From Bdellovibrio svalbardensis (GTDB lineage Bacteria; Bdellovibrionota; Bdellovibrionia; Bdellovibrionales; Bdellovibrionaceae), in assembly GCF_029531655.1 (NCBI RefSeq), contig NZ_JANRMI010000002.1:558001-622000 (forward strand): a stretch of 64,000 nucleotides of DNA. The letters are read 5' to 3'. The notes beneath the pieces are model-generated. The model was not told the DNA's origin, made no database searches, and worked only from the letters and a program-made list of their open reading frames with translations. The first letter of the stretch is position 1. Every line of letters starts with the position of its first letter. A program made the position numbers and the translations under genes. Positions 62,528 to 64,000 of the stretch are shown here, piece after piece.

Positions 62528-62910
62528 GGTGTCTCCTGGTTATTAGATTTGGTCCAAACATAAGTCAGCTCTTCTTCTCCCAGTGGTAGATCCATATAAA
62601 GAGCTTCATTGCTGATTCGAACAGGTGTTGTGGATACTTGTCCTAAAAGCATGTCTGAGTCCTGGGAGCAGCTTGGAGAGTTCTCTGGATTCACCCAGAC
62701 AACAGTTTGTTTGAGAATTTTTCCGTCATATTCATACTGAGCTTTGCGCTCGCAGAAACCGGATTCATGCTTACGTGAATAGTGAAGGGTGTTGATCTGT
62801 GGGCTTTCAAAATGAAGAGTCATCACCAGATCGGGGTTGGGTTTGGGCATTGGGGATCCATTGTAAATTAAGCTGCTGAAAAACCAGAGTCCTATGATCA
62901 GCGAGTTCAT
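62524..62910 (-). CDS. small exported or anchored protein, unknown
   Basis: A 128-residue protein with a short hydrophobic N-terminal segment (1-16, no clear cleavage site) and then beta-rich sequence. Cys occur in GFCERK and PSCSQD. It overlaps its neighbours by four bases on both sides, so it is part of the operon, but no family is recognised. It could be a periplasmic partner of the M4-like protein upstream. Confidence 0.55.
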   Translation of the reverse strand: MNSLIIGLWFFSSLIYNGSPMPKPNPDLVMTLHFESPQINTLHYSRKHESGFCERKAQYEYDGKILKQTVVWVNPENSPSCSQDSDMLLGQVSTTPVRISNEALYMDLPLGEEELTYVWTKSNNQETP

Positions 62911-64000
62911 TGTGGGAATCCTCGTTTGTTAAGAATGGCTTGGGCGCGAGTCAGTTCTTCGGATGTAAGATATTCTTGAAGTGCATTTCGGCATTCTGTA
63001 TTGAAGTCGGTAAATTGGCTGACGGGATTGAGATGGCTGAGGGTTTTAAGAGCGACCATGCGTATTTTTACTTCGCCGATGTTTTGGCTCAGCTCCCAAA
63101 GAAGTCCGCTGAAGATCAAGCTGTCTCCATAAAGTAAGCCGCTTTGCTCAGACCACTTCTTGGTATTTTCAACAGAACGTTTAAAGGGACCTTGAAGGTA
63201 AGATGATTCACCCAAGTAAGGGCGGCCGAGCAGCTGCGCCGTAAAGAAATCCGCGAAGGCTTCATTCAGTGAGCCGCCTTGTCCCTCGTGGGGAAGATGC
63301 GCCAAAGTGTCAACCACGGCGTGGAACACTTCATGGGAGACAATGCTGGGATCCTGGGGAATTCTGCCATAGACCACATCATCACCAGCACCCAGACGAA
63401 TTTTTCCGTCATAGTAAAAAGCGGCATTGGTTTTTTGAGGTGCACCGACATGGATCTGAATATCAAGAGGTATAGAAATTTCTATTTTTAGTACGTCACG
63501 AATCCAATCCAAGGTTTTGCCGACATAGTAATAGACTTGAATTTGATCAAACCGAGGGTCTTCAGGATTGAAGCGCAGAGTTTTTTCGTTTTCAGCAAAG
63601 GGTGTAGAGATGAGTGATGTGATCAAATACAAAGGATTTGAAAGAGCTGGCTTGAAGCTCAGATTTTTTATGGAGACTTCTTTCAGTTCGCTGAATTTTG
63701 GTCCGCGGGGGAAAATAACCGCAGCTCCATCGAAAAGATTTGTGCCGGCAGTTTTAACGGATAAGACTTTCAGGTCTTTGTCAAATTTAAGAATATAAGG
63801 CGTTCCATCTTGTGCAAAGAATAGAAGACGCCACATGATTTGATTGTGCTCGTCAATGACCGGCTCCAAAGTCTTGAGGTCAGCCTTGGTGACATTGATA
63901 AATTGATTGAGAATCTTTTTATGAAGAGCTTCGCTGACTTTATAGTCTTGATGGTTCAAATGGTTAAGTTTTTCCGCCTTACTATTGTAGTTGGAATGCA
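62907..64000 (-). CDS. M4-like metallopeptidase-fold protein, partial at window edge
   Basis: At least 364 residues; the frame runs past the window end without a stop, and the first in-frame start-like codon (TTG, 63959) is probably not the true start. The zinc motif HEVFH and the third ligand in LNEAFADFF are present. Where thermolysin has the transition-state His in GGVHxxSG, this protein reads GDSLIFSG, with Leu. Activity may be lost or changed. The N-terminal region looks like an FTP/PepSY-type pro-domain. It heads the five-gene operon. Confidence 0.75.
   Translation of the reverse strand, partial: HSNYNSKAEKLNHLNHQDYKVSEALHKKILNQFINVTKADLKTLEPVIDEHNQIMWRLLFFAQDGTPYILKFDKDLKVLSVKTAGTNLFDGAAVIFPRGPKFSELKEVSIKNLSFKPALSNPLYLITSLISTPFAENEKTLRFNPEDPRFDQIQVYYYVGKTLDWIRDVLKIEISIPLDIQIHVGAPQKTNAAFYYDGKIRLGAGDDVVYGRIPQDPSIVSHEVFHAVVDTLAHLPHEGQGGSLNEAFADFFTAQLLGRPYLGESSYLQGPFKRSVENTKKWSEQSGLLYGDSLIFSGLLWELSQNIGEVKIRMVALKTLSHLNPVSQFTDFNTECRNALQEYLTSEELTRAQAILNKRGFPQ

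Overview
The window looks like a chromosomal segment of a Gram-negative predatory bacterium of the Bdellovibrio group. This is an inference from gene content. There are outer-membrane barrels, tripartite efflux parts, lipoproteins and an unusually dense set of secreted proteases: three S8 subtilases, one S1, and two M4-like proteins. There is also a TIGR02147-family regulator, a family concentrated in Bdellovibrio and Fibrobacter, plus DUF3703, YheU, SlyX and STAS-like single genes. Base composition is moderate and fairly even. I see no CRISPR array, insertion sequence, rRNA operon or prophage. One tRNA gene, Leu(GAG), is present.

Region 1 (1-2.0 kb) holds a small membrane protein, an outer-membrane barrel, and an FKBP isomerase overlapping a MepB-like gene. 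Region 2 (2.2-20.7 kb) is a surface-glycan locus built from two converging operons. The rightward operon encodes a UDP-N-acetylhexosamine dehydrogenase, a UDP-glucuronate 4-epimerase, a UDP-glucose dehydrogenase, an unknown protein with a possible permuted papain fold, a small exported protein, and a TolC / HlyD / MacB-like export set. The leftward operon has seven genes joined by overlapping stops and starts: an ABC exporter, an ATP-grasp-like protein, a polysaccharide-deacetylase-like protein, three glycosyltransferases and a polysaccharide lyase. A perfect 12-bp hairpin separates the two ends. Together they could make, modify, export and trim a uronic-acid glycan. I see no Wzx/Wzy pair. This is the best candidate here for an undescribed system.

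Region 3 (20.9-31.2 kb) is a run of mostly single genes: secreted Gly/His-rich and His-motif proteins, a DUF748 (AsmA-like) gene broken by a +1 frameshift, a TMEM175-like channel, an orphan terminase-small-subunit-like protein, slyX, a Csp-like copper protein, yheU and a STAS-like protein. Region 4 (31.3-44.6 kb) has YbaK, a Kef-type antiporter, a minimal M4 peptidase, an S1 lipoprotein protease, an RND pump, a redoxin / YtkA-like / barrel operon, and a Gcr-type membrane protein coupled to a GT2 glycosyltransferase.

Region 5 (44.8-57.9 kb) has two tandem PA-domain subtilases with similar leaders, a second CPA2 antiporter, an aldehyde dehydrogenase, a C26 amidotransferase, a 39-residue membrane protein too short for ordinary gene calling, tRNA-Leu, a third subtilase that has lost its catalytic Asp, and the TIGR02147 regulator flanked by related perfect palindromes. 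Region 6 (57.9-64.0 kb) is a leftward operon: an M4-like protein running off the window edge, a small protein, a CBS protein, a rifampin-phosphotransferase-like dikinase and a membrane-anchored PQQ-type propeller. DUF3703 lies beyond it.
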